This document shows positions 28,271 to 36,723 of a DNA stretch of 64,000 nucleotides, one piece after another (the first letter of the stretch is position 1; each line of letters starts with the position of its first letter). A model generated the notes under the pieces. The model worked only from the letters and a program-made list of their open reading frames with translations, made no database searches and was not told where the DNA came from. The DNA comes from Pseudarthrobacter sp. GA104. GTDB taxonomy: Bacteria; Actinomycetota; Actinomycetes; Actinomycetales; Micrococcaceae. A program made the translations under genes and the position numbers. The stretch is taken from assembly GCF_009741265.1 (NCBI RefSeq), contig NZ_WOWL01000001.1, positions 372,001 to 436,000 of the forward strand. The letters are read 5' to 3'.

Positions 28271-28945
28271 GTGGCGCATTTCGTGATCATGGGATGTGGC
28301 CGGGTAGGGGCAACGCTGGCGCACACGCTGGAGGACGCCGGGCATTCCGTGGCCATCATCGACCAGGACGACCGCGCCTTCCGCAGGCTCCGGCAAGGAT
28401 TCACCGGACGCAAAGTCACGGGCGTCGGCTTCGACCGGGACACCCTGAAACAGGCCGGCGTGGCTGAAGCGTACGCGTTCGCCGCCGTTTCCAGCGGCGA
28501 CAACTCCAACATCCTGGCCACCCGGGTGGCCAGGGAAACGTTCCACGTCCCCCACGTTGTGGCCCGCATCTATGATCCCGGCCGTGCCGAGATTTACCAG
28601 CGCCTTGGGATTCCCACAGTTGCGGCCGTGCGCTGGAGCGCGGACCAGGTACTGCGGCGTATCCTGCCCGAACAGCACCTCGCAGGCGATTTCCGGGAGC
28701 CGTCCGGACGGCTGGTGCTCGCCGAACTCGATCTCGACGCCAGCTGGATCGGACAACGGGTGAGCACCATTGAGAAAGCCGCCGCTATCCGGGTGGCCTA
28801 CCTGACCCGTTTTGGAGAGGGACTCCTGCCGGACGCTGCCACCGCCTACCAGGACGGCGATACCGTGCACGCGATGCTGCAGGTTGACCGCAGCGCCCAG
28901 GTAGCCCATATCCTCGCCAAAGCACCCGCCAAGGAGTACCAGTGA
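28271..28945 (+). CDS. TrkA-type potassium uptake regulator (first, CeoB-like)
   Basis: A 224-residue cytoplasmic RCK protein: an N-terminal Rossmann domain binding NAD(H) or ATP (VIMGCGRVGATLAHTLED, then the acidic IIDQDD) and an RCK_C domain from about residue 140 that can bind c-di-AMP or other ligands. Such subunits gate Trk/Ktr K+ channels or transporters. GTG 28271 has GGAGAG about 5 nt upstream. The stop overlaps the second trkA-like gene by 4 nt, and the pair corresponds to ceoB-ceoC of mycobacteria. No TrkH/TrkG membrane subunit is nearby; the divergent KimA-like permease is a candidate partner. Confidence 0.93.
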   Translation: MAHFVIMGCGRVGATLAHTLEDAGHSVAIIDQDDRAFRRLRQGFTGRKVTGVGFDRDTLKQAGVAEAYAFAAVSSGDNSNILATRVARETFHVPHVVARIYDPGRAEIYQRLGIPTVAAVRWSADQVLRRILPEQHLAGDFREPSGRLVLAELDLDASWIGQRVSTIEKAAAIRVAYLTRFGEGLLPDAATAYQDGDTVHAMLQVDRSAQVAHILAKAPAKEYQ

Positions 28946-29691
28946 AAGTCGTGATTGTGGGTGCCGGCAGCGTCGGCTCGTCCATCGCCAGGGAACTGCT
29001 GGCGCACAAGCATGAGATCCTCCTGATCGACCTCAAGCCGGAGGTCATTGGACGCAGCGGCCTCCGCGGCGCACACTGGCTGGTGGGCGACGCCTGTGAG
29101 CTGAGCACGCTGCAGGGAGCCAAAGTGGAAGACGCAGACGTGGTGGTGTCGGCCACCGGCGATGACAAGGTCAACCTGGTGGTTTCCCTGCTGGCCAAGA
29201 CCGAATTCGGGGTGGGCCGCACCGTGGGGCGGGTGAACAACCCCAAGAACGACTGGATGTTCAACGATTCCTGGGGCGTTGACGTCGCCGTCAACACTCC
29301 GCAGCTCATGACCGCCCTCGTCGAGGAAGCCGTGGAGATCGGCGACCTGGTCCGGCTGCTCACCCTTCAGACCGGCGTTTCTTCCCTCGTGGAGTTCACC
29401 GTGCCGCACGACTCGCACGTGATCGGCCAGACGGTCGGCGACATCCGGTGGCCGGAGGATTCCACCCTCGTGGCCATCCTGCGTGATCATGCACCCATCA
29501 CGCCGAGCCGGGACGACGTGATCGACGGCGGAGACGAGTTGTTCTTCGTCACCACCATTGCAGCTGAGGACCACCTGCGCGCCCTGTTGGCGCCTGACGC
29601 CCTTGATACGGCCGGCGAGGCGGACGCTCCGCTGCCGGCCGGCGCCAGGACCGCCCAGCAGGCGCCCGAGGACGACGGCTTCGACGGCTAG
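28942..29691 (+). CDS. TrkA-type potassium uptake regulator (second, CeoC-like)
   Basis: A 249-residue RCK protein, paralogous to the previous gene. The Rossmann loop is VVIVGAGSVGSSIARELL with the acidic end LLIDLKPE, then VVVSATGDDKVNLVVSLLAK typical of TrkA_N; the RCK_C domain is about 145-225, followed by a short low-complexity tail rich in Ala/Asp. It starts with GTG 28942 in a 4-nt overlap with the first gene, implying hetero-oligomer formation at fixed ratio. Role: ligand-gated control of K+ uptake at the inner face of the membrane. Confidence 0.93.
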   Translation: MKVVIVGAGSVGSSIARELLAHKHEILLIDLKPEVIGRSGLRGAHWLVGDACELSTLQGAKVEDADVVVSATGDDKVNLVVSLLAKTEFGVGRTVGRVNNPKNDWMFNDSWGVDVAVNTPQLMTALVEEAVEIGDLVRLLTLQTGVSSLVEFTVPHDSHVIGQTVGDIRWPEDSTLVAILRDHAPITPSRDDVIDGGDELFFVTTIAAEDHLRALLAPDALDTAGEADAPLPAGARTAQQAPEDDGFDG

Positions 29692-29712
29692 GACGGTCCG
29701 GCCGTCGATGCG

Positions 29713-30501
29713 TCAGGCTTTCAGGCCCGCGTCCTCCCCGTTGGAGTCCGTGCCGGCGTCGACGGCGGCCGGCCGGGTCACCAGCCAGGCAATCCAGACA
29801 CCCAGGATGTACAGGGGCGCGCCCATGATCAGCCGGGTGGTGGCCAGCGCCGCAAGCCCGTCCGGACCCATGAGGTAGAGCGGAACCTGCACCACGAGCC
29901 GAAGCGCCAGGACCGCAACGATGATCCAGGTGCCAAGCTGGTAGGCCCTGACCCGGACCGCGTCCTTGCGCCAGTCAAGGCCCTCGTTCCGGATGAATCC
30001 GAAGAGCAGGCCGGCCACCGGCCATTTGAGGAAGATGGACAGCACCATCGCCAGGATGTAGCCGGCGTTGGTGAAGAAACCGGGGAGGTAGAAGTCCTCC
30101 GCCTTGCCGGTGCTGTTTGCGAGCCAGGCCGAGATGCCTACGCCCACCACACCGGCCAGCGCCTGGGTGAGCGGGCGCCGCTGGACCAGCCGGACCACGG
30201 TGAACACCGCGGCGGAAGCCAGTGCCGCCACCAGGGACAGCGTCAGCTCCCGGGTGATGGTGAAGGCCACCAGGAACATAAGCCCGGGCACGATGCTTTC
30301 GGCAATGCCCTGGACACCGCCGGCGCTGCGCAGGACGTCCACCCGGCCGTCGTGTGTCCGGTGCAGCCCGGCCTTGGCCGCGTACTCCGCCGCAAGGCCG
30401 GCCACCGGTGACGGCTCCCGGGCCGGTCCCTGCCTTCCATCACGCTCAGGGGTGCCGTGGTTTGGGGGCCCGGAGGACGGGTCGGGCTGGGGCTCGGTCA
30501 T
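29713..30501 (-). CDS. DUF3159 membrane protein
   Basis: A 262-residue integral membrane protein of the actinobacterial DUF3159 family, function unknown. After a hydrophilic, proline-rich N-terminus (about 50 residues) come five or six hydrophobic helices (SIVPGLMFLVAFTI, LSLVAALASAAVFTVV, ILAMVLSIFLKWPVAGLLFG, LGTWIIVAVLALRLVV, LYILGVWIAWLVT). The start at 30501 overlaps the OB-fold gene stop (ATGA) with AGGAG just upstream. The order DUF3710, OB-fold, DUF3159 beside the trkA pair is a conserved actinobacterial arrangement. The protein resembles intracellular septation-type membrane proteins in topology only. Confidence 0.87.
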   Translation of the reverse strand: MTEPQPDPSSGPPNHGTPERDGRQGPAREPSPVAGLAAEYAAKAGLHRTHDGRVDVLRSAGGVQGIAESIVPGLMFLVAFTITRELTLSLVAALASAAVFTVVRLVQRRPLTQALAGVVGVGISAWLANSTGKAEDFYLPGFFTNAGYILAMVLSIFLKWPVAGLLFGFIRNEGLDWRKDAVRVRAYQLGTWIIVAVLALRLVVQVPLYLMGPDGLAALATTRLIMGAPLYILGVWIAWLVTRPAAVDAGTDSNGEDAGLKA

Positions 30502-30902
30502 TCGTTCTCCTGGCGGGACAGTATTTCGTAGCGTGGGTTGAACATGGTGGGCAGGCCTTGGCTGCGGGAAAGCATTCCTTCAAGCCGGAGCCGGGCGCCG
30601 GCTTCGATGCCCGGCACGCGGCGGCGCCCCAGCCATACAACCCGGAGCCTGCCATGTGCCTTGGACTGGCCGGCCTGGCCGGAGACTCTCCTGCCTGGTT
30701 CGGCCCGGCCCGGCTCGGCGTCGGAAACAATGGCGGTGAACGCAGGTGCCTGGTCCGCCGGGAGGTACGTCACCGATTCAATGCGTCCCTGGCAGACGAC
30801 GCGGCCCTTGTCCGGAAGCTCGTCCAGGGAGAGAACGTCAGGGCGGGGCTGGAGCCCGTCCCCGGGGGCCGCGTCAGCCAATCTGTGTGGTTTCCGGACC
30901 AC
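30498..30902 (-). CDS. OB-fold nucleic-acid-binding domain protein
   Basis: A small protein of about 130 residues with one OB-fold. Family markers are GRVVCQGRIESVTYLP, LRVVWLGRRRVPGIEAGARL and the end block TMFNPRYEIL, as in actinobacterial OB-fold proteins sitting next to DUF3710. A Gly/Arg/Ala-rich insertion separates the two halves of the barrel. The start is uncertain: GTG 30902 (used here) or TTG 30881, both inside the DUF3710 3' end, so the genes overlap and should be coupled. Likely binds DNA or RNA; no specific role is visible. Confidence 0.78.
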   Translation of the reverse strand: MVRKPHRLADAAPGDGLQPRPDVLSLDELPDKGRVVCQGRIESVTYLPADQAPAFTAIVSDAEPGRAEPGRRVSGQAGQSKAHGRLRVVWLGRRRVPGIEAGARLRLEGMLSRSQGLPTMFNPRYEILSRQENE

Positions 30903-31587
30903 GTTCCGGTTCCCCAAGAGCGGGGGCAGGCGGAGGAGGCGTGGTGGCCGTGTCCTTGGGCAGGCGCAGCTGCAGCAGGTCACGGGGCGGCATGGGGCTG
31001 CCCCCGCGGATCACCACAACCTGCCGGAACAGCGCCTCCAGCGGCTCGGCCGCTTCACGTTCAAGGGCCGCCGGTCCGCCCAGGACTCCGCGAAGGAACC
31101 AGCGCGGACCATCAACGCCCACAAAGCGGGCCACGCGGTAACCCTGGCTGCCGTCAGGCAGCCCCGCAGGCAACTTGGCCACGAGTTCGGTTCCAAAGCT
31201 GCCGTCGATCTCTTCCACCTGGCCACCCTGCGCACCCACGGACTGGCCGATCTGCTCGCGGATCTCGTCCCACAGGCCCTCGGTCTTGGGAGCGGCGAAA
31301 GCCTGCAGCTGCAGGCTGGAGCCATTGAGGTCCAGCGTGACCGCCACGACGCGCTGGGTGGCTTCCTCGACCTCGAGGCGCAGCTGGAGACCCTCGCTGG
31401 GCGTGATCAGCAGCGCGCCCAGATCCACGTAGCCGTCGCGGCTGGTGATTTCGGATTCATCAAGCGGGCCGTTTGCCCGGATGCCCGTGGCGGTCGCCGC
31501 GTCGGCCGAAGCCTCCGCGGCGGTCAGGGAGTCGTCCGGTTCGGCTGTCTGTTCCTTCTTGGCTTTCCTGCCGAGCCCAAAGACCAT
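30874..31587 (-). CDS. DUF3710 family protein
   Basis: A 237-residue soluble protein of the actinobacterial DUF3710 family, function unknown. It starts MVFGLGRKAKKE, has an acidic/alanine-rich stretch, then the conserved core DGYVDLGALLITPSEGLQLR, LQLQAFAAPKTEGLWDEIR and VGVDGPRWFLRGVLGG. The C-terminal 30 residues are Pro-rich and overlap the OB-fold gene. ATG 31587 has AAGGAGA about 7 nt upstream. It lies downstream of dut, an order shared with mycobacteria and streptomycetes, which hints at a housekeeping link to nucleotide or DNA metabolism. Confidence 0.9.
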   Translation of the reverse strand: MVFGLGRKAKKEQTAEPDDSLTAAEASADAATATGIRANGPLDESEITSRDGYVDLGALLITPSEGLQLRLEVEEATQRVVAVTLDLNGSSLQLQAFAAPKTEGLWDEIREQIGQSVGAQGGQVEEIDGSFGTELVAKLPAGLPDGSQGYRVARFVGVDGPRWFLRGVLGGPAALEREAAEPLEALFRQVVVIRGGSPMPPRDLLQLRLPKDTATTPPPPAPALGEPERGPETTQIG

Positions 31588-31691
31588 GGGGGTGTCTCCT
31601 TAGTTGTGAAATGTGCGGGTCCGGCCCGTTGGGGTCCCGCCGTCCTGCTGTACGCGCCCGGCAGCAATACTGCGGGAACGGAAATCGTTCT

Positions 31692-32225
31692 TTAGGCCCC
31701 CGGCGGATTGAAACCGCCGGTGGATCCGAAGCCTCCCGTACCGCGCACGGACCCGCTCAATTCATTAACGGGGATGAACTGCGCGTGCTCCACACGCTGG
31801 ATAACCATTTGCGCAATTCTATCGCCGCGGTGCAGCTCAATGGACTGGCTCGCGTCGGTGTTCAGCAGGGTGACGGCTATTTCCCCCCGGTATCCGGCAT
31901 CCACCGTTCCGGGGGCGTTGACAATGGTCAGCCCGTGTTTGGTGGCAAGCCCCGACCGCGGATGGATCAGGGCGACGAAGCCGTCAGGGAGGGCAATTGC
32001 CACTCCCGTGGGAACCAGCTTGCGCTCCCCCGGCTGCAGGACAACGTCCTCCCTGGCACGAAGGTCAGCGCCGGCGTCGCCCGGGTGCGCGTAGGAGGGC
32101 GCCTCGAGGCCTGGATCCAGCATCTTCAGCTGGACCTGCAGTGTTGGGGCTGTGGCCGACGGCGCCAGGCCGGCAGGTTCTGCGGTGAAGGTGTCTACGG
32201 CTGCGGAATGATCAGTCACAGTCAC
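31692..32225 (-). CDS. dut: Deoxyuridine 5'-triphosphate nucleotidohydrolase
   Basis: dUTPase, 177 residues, hydrolyses dUTP to dUMP and pyrophosphate and keeps uracil out of DNA. All five trimeric-dUTPase motifs are visible: [11 protein letters not shown] (1), [10 protein letters not shown] (2), [11 protein letters not shown] (3), [10 protein letters not shown] (4) and [11 protein letters not shown] (5), the arginine/glycine arm that closes on the substrate. GTG 32225 is given as start, but TAGAGT (complement of 32228-32233) ends only 2 nt before it. A second in-frame GTG at 32219 lies 8 nt after that box and may be the true start of a leaderless transcript. Confidence 0.95.
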   Translation of the reverse strand: MTVTDHSAAVDTFTAEPAGLAPSATAPTLQVQLKMLDPGLEAPSYAHPGDAGADLRAREDVVLQPGERKLVPTGVAIALPDGFVALIHPRSGLATKHGLTIVNAPGTVDAGYRGEIAVTLLNTDASQSIELHRGDRIAQMVIQRVEHAQFIPVNELSGSVRGTGGFGSTGGFNPPGA

Positions 32226-32367
32226 TCACTCTAACCCGCGCCCGCCGCGCGCACCTAGGCGCAGGCACCTGCCGGGGGCAGGCACCGTGCTGCGGGGAAG
32301 GTGCCGCCGGCGCCGGGACAGAAGCGGCCGGGATGAAATAGCCAGGGAAAGATGGAAAGCTTGCGTC

Positions 32368-32868
32368 ATGCCCGAATCCAGTTCCGCCGCGCCCGTTCCC
32401 GGCACACCATCATCCGAAGCCGCAGTGGTCTACCGGGAAAAGCTTTGGCCCAATGCCTGGATCTGGATCATCGCAGCGGGCATCTCAGGTGCAGGAATCC
32501 TGGTGTTTGCACCTATCAGCGCGGCTGCGGGCTACACGGCTGCGGTAGTTCTCTTCACGATTATCGCCATCCTCCTGATCCTTTCCACCCCCACCATCCT
32601 GGTCACGGAAAACACCCTGACCGTGGGGCGGGCCACCATTGAACGCCGCTTCGTGGGTGCCGCCCAGCCCTTCCGCGGTGAAGAAGCGACGGCGGAACGC
32701 GGCACCCGGCTGAACGGCCTGGCCTACCTTTGCATCCGGGGCTGGATCGATCCCGTCGTCAAGATCGGCATCACCGATCCCTCGGATCCGACGCCGTACT
32801 GGCTGGCGTCCACCCGCCGCCCGGACAAACTGGCGGCAGCCCTTCAGCCCTCACAGTCCCTGCAGTAG
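32368..32868 (+). CDS. DUF3093 family membrane protein
   Basis: A 166-residue protein of the actinobacterial DUF3093 family, function unknown. Two adjacent membrane helices (about residues 32-78: NAWIWIIAAGISGAGILVF and TAAVVLFTIIAILLIL) are followed by a soluble domain with RGTRLNGLAYLCIRGWIDP and the closing DPTPYWLASTRRPDKLAAAL, which is the most characteristic family block. ATG 32368 is preferred to an upstream in-frame GTG at 32287; a weak GGAAAG lies 8 nt upstream. It overlaps the convergent DUF4193 gene by 25 nt and is divergent from dut. Confidence 0.88.
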   Translation: MPESSSAAPVPGTPSSEAAVVYREKLWPNAWIWIIAAGISGAGILVFAPISAAAGYTAAVVLFTIIAILLILSTPTILVTENTLTVGRATIERRFVGAAQPFRGEEATAERGTRLNGLAYLCIRGWIDPVVKIGITDPSDPTPYWLASTRRPDKLAAALQPSQSLQ

Positions 32869-33143
32869 AACCGGCCGTCCTTCTCCCTGGCGATCTGGGA
32901 GCGGTGCCGTACCAGGAAGCACGAGGAGCAGGTGAATTCGTCAGCCTGGGCCGGAACCACCTGGACCACCAGCTCCTCGCCGGAGAGGTCCGCGCCCGGC
33001 AGTTCAAAGCCGGCGGCAAGCTCGCTTTCGTCCTCATCCACCACCGCAACCGGTTTGTCAGACCGGCGCGTCTTCAGCTCTTCCAGCGAGTCCGCGGTGG
33101 CGTCCTCCTCGGACTTGCGCGGCGCATCGTAATCGGTGGACAT
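32844..33143 (-). CDS. DUF4193 zinc-ribbon-like protein
   Basis: A 99-residue protein of the DUF4193 family, widely conserved in actinobacteria and usually encoded beside dut/DUF3093. It begins MSTDYDAPRKSEEDA, contains an acidic segment VVDEDESELAAGFELPG, and ends with two CxxC pairs, CSSCFLVRH and YCRDC, that should bind zinc. Such short proteins are often RNA-polymerase- or ribosome-associated, but no function is established for this one to my knowledge. A longer upstream reading frame exists; ATG 33143 is chosen because conserved sequence begins there. Confidence 0.88.
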   Translation of the reverse strand: MSTDYDAPRKSEEDATADSLEELKTRRSDKPVAVVDEDESELAAGFELPGADLSGEELVVQVVPAQADEFTCSSCFLVRHRSQIAREKDGRFYCRDCEG

Positions 33144-33355
33144 CGTGGCCCTGGCCTTCTTCCTGTGCGATTGTCTGGGACAACACCCTTCATAACGCGG
33201 GATGCGCCGGGTTGGTGCCCGGCCAAGGCCGGGCCTGGCGGAGGATTTGCGAGCGTTGTCCCGGAAAATCGCGGCGCGCCCTGCCCCTTGACGGAAAACC
33301 CGTCCCCCGGGTGGCAAAGTTTCGAGTGATAGTAATGCCAGGGTGGAGGATTTGT

Positions 33356-34693
33356 ATGCAGGATCTACGGCTTGTAGGCGTACACGACGACGGGACTCAC
33401 CTCCTGTTGAGCGGGGCCGGCGGCGAGATGTTCCAGCTGCCGATCGACGAAGCGCTGAGGACGGCCAGCCGGCCTGCGGTTAAGCCGCGGGCCGAGCGGC
33501 CAGCTGTTCCGATGTCCCCGCGGGACATCCAGGCTCGGATACGCGCCGGTGCCACTGCGGCCGACGTCGCCGAGCTTTCCGGGCTTCCGCTGGCCAAGGT
33601 TGAACGGTACGAGGGGCCGGTCCTTGCTGAACGGGAGTACGTGGCCCAGCAGGCCCGCAAAGTGGAAGTGGCCTCGCCTTCCCCCGGCCATGACGTCTAC
33701 CGGTCGGCGTTCGGCGACAACCCTGCCACGCTGAATGACATGGTGGGGCACCGGCTCGCCGCCCATGGCATCGACCCGGCCACGGTGGAGTGGGATTCCT
33801 GGCGTCGCCAGGATGGGACCTGGACTGTCTCGGCCACTTTCGAAGCCAAGAACGGCACCACTCCGGGCATAGGCGAGGAGCCCCCGGCACTGTGGACCTT
33901 CAGCCCGGCACGGAAGTCGCTGCAGAACGCCAACCGCTGGGCCCAGCAACTGAGCGAACTGGAGCCCCTGGACGGGCCCGTTCCTGCCCGCCGGCTGTCG
34001 GCCGTTTCCGACCGGCCCTTTGACTTTGAGACCGATGCCGACGCCGTTCCCGGAAGCCAGGCAGGCAATGCCGGCCACGCGCCGGGCAAGGAAAAGGAAT
34101 CCGACGGCCTCCTGGACATGCTGCGCTCGCGCCGGGGCCAGCGGCTTGGCGTGGATGAGGATTCCGACGACGCCCTGGCCCTGCTCCTCACGCACGGCGT
34201 GCCGGCTGCCCATCCCCGGCCCTCCGAGGTCACGCCGGAAGCAGACGAACAGGAGGCAGAGCCGGAGGAAGATGCCGGCAGTGCCCCCGCTGCCCAGGGT
34301 GATTCCTTCATCCGGCGCCGGGATGCCCGCCCGTCGATGCTTTCCCGGCTGAGCCTCATCCCCCCGCACGCGGACCCGGTGGAAGACAACCTCCGGCTGC
34401 ACAACGGTGTCAGTACAGACACCCGGGAGATAACAATCGTGGCCTCCCCCCAGCGCCCCTCCGGTTCAGCGGATCCTGACGCGGCACGCGGCACCGGCGC
34501 GTCAGGCAGCGGAGCAGGACTGGACGAACTGCTGGGCGGCAACCCGCGCCGGCCGGCACCGCGCACTGACGATAACTCCCCTGCCACCGGCCAGCTCCCG
34601 GAAACGGGCGCACCGGAAAGGCAGCCCTCGAGGCCCAAGCGCTCCAGCGTTCCGTCCTGGGACGAGATAGTCTTCGGGACCCGCGGAGACTAG
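33356..34693 (+). CDS. sepH: Septation protein SepH
   Basis: A 445-residue SepH (DUF3071) protein. In Streptomyces SepH binds FtsZ and promotes its assembly at division sites. The conserved N-terminal domain starts MQDLRLVGVHDDGTHLLLSG, with a helix-turn-helix-like region IQARIRAGATAADVAELSGL (residues about 60-80) and VERYEGPVLAEREYVAQQA. The conserved C-terminal motif is VPSWDEIVFG. Between them is a long, low-complexity acidic/Pro-rich linker. ATG 33356 has GGAGG about 8 nt upstream; homology does not extend into the longer upstream frame. Divergent from DUF4193; a 7-nt CCGGACA triplication follows the stop. Confidence 0.93.
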   Translation: MQDLRLVGVHDDGTHLLLSGAGGEMFQLPIDEALRTASRPAVKPRAERPAVPMSPRDIQARIRAGATAADVAELSGLPLAKVERYEGPVLAEREYVAQQARKVEVASPSPGHDVYRSAFGDNPATLNDMVGHRLAAHGIDPATVEWDSWRRQDGTWTVSATFEAKNGTTPGIGEEPPALWTFSPARKSLQNANRWAQQLSELEPLDGPVPARRLSAVSDRPFDFETDADAVPGSQAGNAGHAPGKEKESDGLLDMLRSRRGQRLGVDEDSDDALALLLTHGVPAAHPRPSEVTPEADEQEAEPEEDAGSAPAAQGDSFIRRRDARPSMLSRLSLIPPHADPVEDNLRLHNGVSTDTREITIVASPQRPSGSADPDAARGTGASGSGAGLDELLGGNPRRPAPRTDDNSPATGQLPETGAPERQPSRPKRSSVPSWDEIVFGTRGD

Positions 34694-34735
34694 GTACACG
34701 GCCTGCGCGCCGGCCGGACACCGGACACCGGACGC

Positions 34736-35461
34736 TTAGGCGCCTGCCCCGGTTCCGCCGGTGCCGCGCCACAGGCACGCATCCACCTCGAACGGCAGCA
34801 GCTGGTCCTGCTCAGCCATGAGGTTGGCACCATGGGCCGTGACCCGCCGCATGAAGTGGCGCCGGCAGAGGGTTTCGTAGCCCACCACGGGAATGCGGCC
34901 TGCGGCCGGAGCCGCTGATCCGTCAACGGCCATGTCGACGTCACCCACCACTACCTGGGCGCCTTCGGTGACCATGACGCCGTCCACCGTCCTTGCATTG
35001 TGCGTAGCCCGGCGGCCGCACCAGCACAGGGCCTCCACCTGTAAAACCTGCACCCGGTCCGCCAGTTCGATCAGCCGCTGCGAGCCGGGGAAGAGCCTGG
35101 TGCGGAAGTCGGCGGTAATACCGAAGGCAAAAACGTCGACGTCGATCTCGTCCACGACCTTCGCCAGCTGTTCCACCTGCTCCGGCGTATAGAACTGCGC
35201 CTCATCGCAAATCAGGTAGTCCACGCGCTGGCCCTGGGTGCGCCGCAGCATGACTTCCTCCCAGAAGTCCGTGCCGTCCGCCACCTCCACTGCGTCGGTT
35301 TCGAGGCCGAGCCGGCTGGAGATGCGGGATGCGCCGGCACGGTCGTTGCGGCTGAAGCGCACACCGCCCCGGCCCCGGGCACGGTGGTTGTGATCCATCT
35401 GCAGCGCGAGGGTGGATTTGCCGCAGTCCATGGTGCCCGAAAAGAAGACGAGTTCAGCCAC
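34736..35461 (-). CDS. tdk: Thymidine kinase (type II)
   Basis: A 241-residue TK1-like thymidine kinase of the pyrimidine salvage pathway, making dTMP. Walker A is GTMDCGKST (9-17), the DEAQF catalytic motif is present in YLICDEAQFYTP, and the zinc lasso is formed by CWCGRRATHNAR and ETLCRRHF. Family length is about 190-240. The start overlaps the upstream phosphodiesterase gene by 8 nt, so it is translationally coupled to it. Placement with a phosphatase-type gene could point to nucleotide salvage, but this is inference. Confidence 0.94.
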   Translation of the reverse strand: MAELVFFSGTMDCGKSTLALQMDHNHRARGRGGVRFSRNDRAGASRISSRLGLETDAVEVADGTDFWEEVMLRRTQGQRVDYLICDEAQFYTPEQVEQLAKVVDEIDVDVFAFGITADFRTRLFPGSQRLIELADRVQVLQVEALCWCGRRATHNARTVDGVMVTEGAQVVVGDVDMAVDGSAAPAAGRIPVVGYETLCRRHFMRRVTAHGANLMAEQDQLLPFEVDACLWRGTGGTGAGA

Positions 35462-36722
35462 GGCGGACGCTCCTGCCGCCTGCCGTGAAGCACAGCAGCG
35501 GGACCTCCCGCTCAGCCTTGGTCAGGGATCCGTGCTGGCCCACGACTTCCATCGCCGTGGGGCGGACGCGCCTTGTGTCATACAGTGCCAGCTCATCGCG
35601 GGCTGCAATCATCACGTCGCCGATCCTGCCCTCGACGGCGGGCCGAACCGGGCCGAAGAGCCCCGCCGCAATGGCGTCCTCCCTGGTGAAGGCCCAGATG
35701 CGGGTACCGAAGCGGGTGCGCCAGGCTGCGAGAAGCCTTTCGCGTGCGCCGGCGTCGGGCCCTGTGCCGTCCGCTCCGGTTTCCAGGTAGAGGTGCACCA
35801 TGCGCGGTTCGCCGGCGGTGTGCCGGACGCCTTCCACCAGCGCCGGGTCGGCTGAAAAGTCGATGCGCTGTTGTTCCGGCACATCCAGCATGCCGTGGTC
35901 CGCGGTCAGCAGGATGGTGGTGCCGGCAGGCAGGGAGGCATTCAACCGCTTCATGGTGGCATCCAGCTCCTCAAGCTGGTGCTCCCAGGATTCGGACTGG
36001 CAGCCGTAGCGGTGCCCGGCCTTGTCCAGCTCGTTGAGGTAGAAGTACAACAGGGCCGGGCCGGGGACGGCGAGGGCTTCGGCGGCGGCCTCAGTCCGGG
36101 CGTGGGAAGTGGTGCCGGCCACGAAGGTCCCGCCGCGCAGGGCAGCCCTGGTCATGGGCGAATCGCCGAACTGGGGAAGGCTGACCGTGGTGACGGCGGC
36201 CTGGCCTGCAGCCCGTTCCAGCACGGTGGGGAACGGCTGCCAGGCGAGGGGGTCCACCCCGGCGTCCCAGTTGCCGAGCATGTTGACCACTTTGTCCTGC
36301 TCCGGGTCAAGCACGTCGTAGCCCACCATGCCGTGCTGGCCGGGGGGCAGCCCGGTACCGAAACATGCCAGAGCGGCGGCCGTCGTTGAGGGGAATGCCG
36401 AATCCAGCCACACGGGAACTTCCCCCTGACCGGCCTGGATGACCGACCTGAGGAAGGGTGTGTGCGCGGACTTCTGCTTCAGGAGGTTCCGGCCCAGGCC
36501 GTCGGCCACCACGACGCAGACACGCGACGCGGCAGGAAGGCCAAGCGTATTGGTGAAGCCATCGAGGCCCAGGCTGGCCGCGGCACTGGTCAGCACATCC
36601 GCGACGGAGCGCCGGCCGTAGGCGGGGGCGGGCGGAAGGTCGGCCGTCCGGCCGGCCTGGACTGGAGCGGCATGCGACGGGGTAACTGCGGCGGGGATGG
36701 TCAGGCGGCGTTCTTCCGGCAT
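35454..36722 (-). CDS. Alkaline-phosphatase-superfamily nucleotide pyrophosphatase/phosphodiesterase
   Basis: A 422-residue type I phosphodiesterase/nucleotide pyrophosphatase family enzyme. Metal and nucleophile motifs are visible: VVADGLGRNLL (first metal aspartate), DSAFPSTTAAALACFGTG with the Ser/Thr nucleophile region, TADHGMLDVP (Asp-His metal ligands) and a late VRHTAGEPRMVHLY histidine block. No signal peptide is obvious, so it is probably cytoplasmic. ATG 36722 comes 1 nt after the DUF5998 stop and its own stop overlaps tdk, making a three-gene unit DUF5998-phosphodiesterase-tdk. Substrate unknown; family members cut nucleotide and phospholipid phosphodiesters. Confidence 0.9.
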   Translation of the reverse strand: MPEERRLTIPAAVTPSHAAPVQAGRTADLPPAPAYGRRSVADVLTSAAASLGLDGFTNTLGLPAASRVCVVVADGLGRNLLKQKSAHTPFLRSVIQAGQGEVPVWLDSAFPSTTAAALACFGTGLPPGQHGMVGYDVLDPEQDKVVNMLGNWDAGVDPLAWQPFPTVLERAAGQAAVTTVSLPQFGDSPMTRAALRGGTFVAGTTSHARTEAAAEALAVPGPALLYFYLNELDKAGHRYGCQSESWEHQLEELDATMKRLNASLPAGTTILLTADHGMLDVPEQQRIDFSADPALVEGVRHTAGEPRMVHLYLETGADGTGPDAGARERLLAAWRTRFGTRIWAFTREDAIAAGLFGPVRPAVEGRIGDVMIAARDELALYDTRRVRPTAMEVVGQHGSLTKAEREVPLLCFTAGGRSVRRG

Positions 36723-36723
36723 C

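Noticed and set aside
34712..34733. Triplicated CCGGACA 7-mer between sepH and tdk
   Set aside because: Short GC tandem repeat in a 42-nt convergent gap; most likely simple slippage without function.
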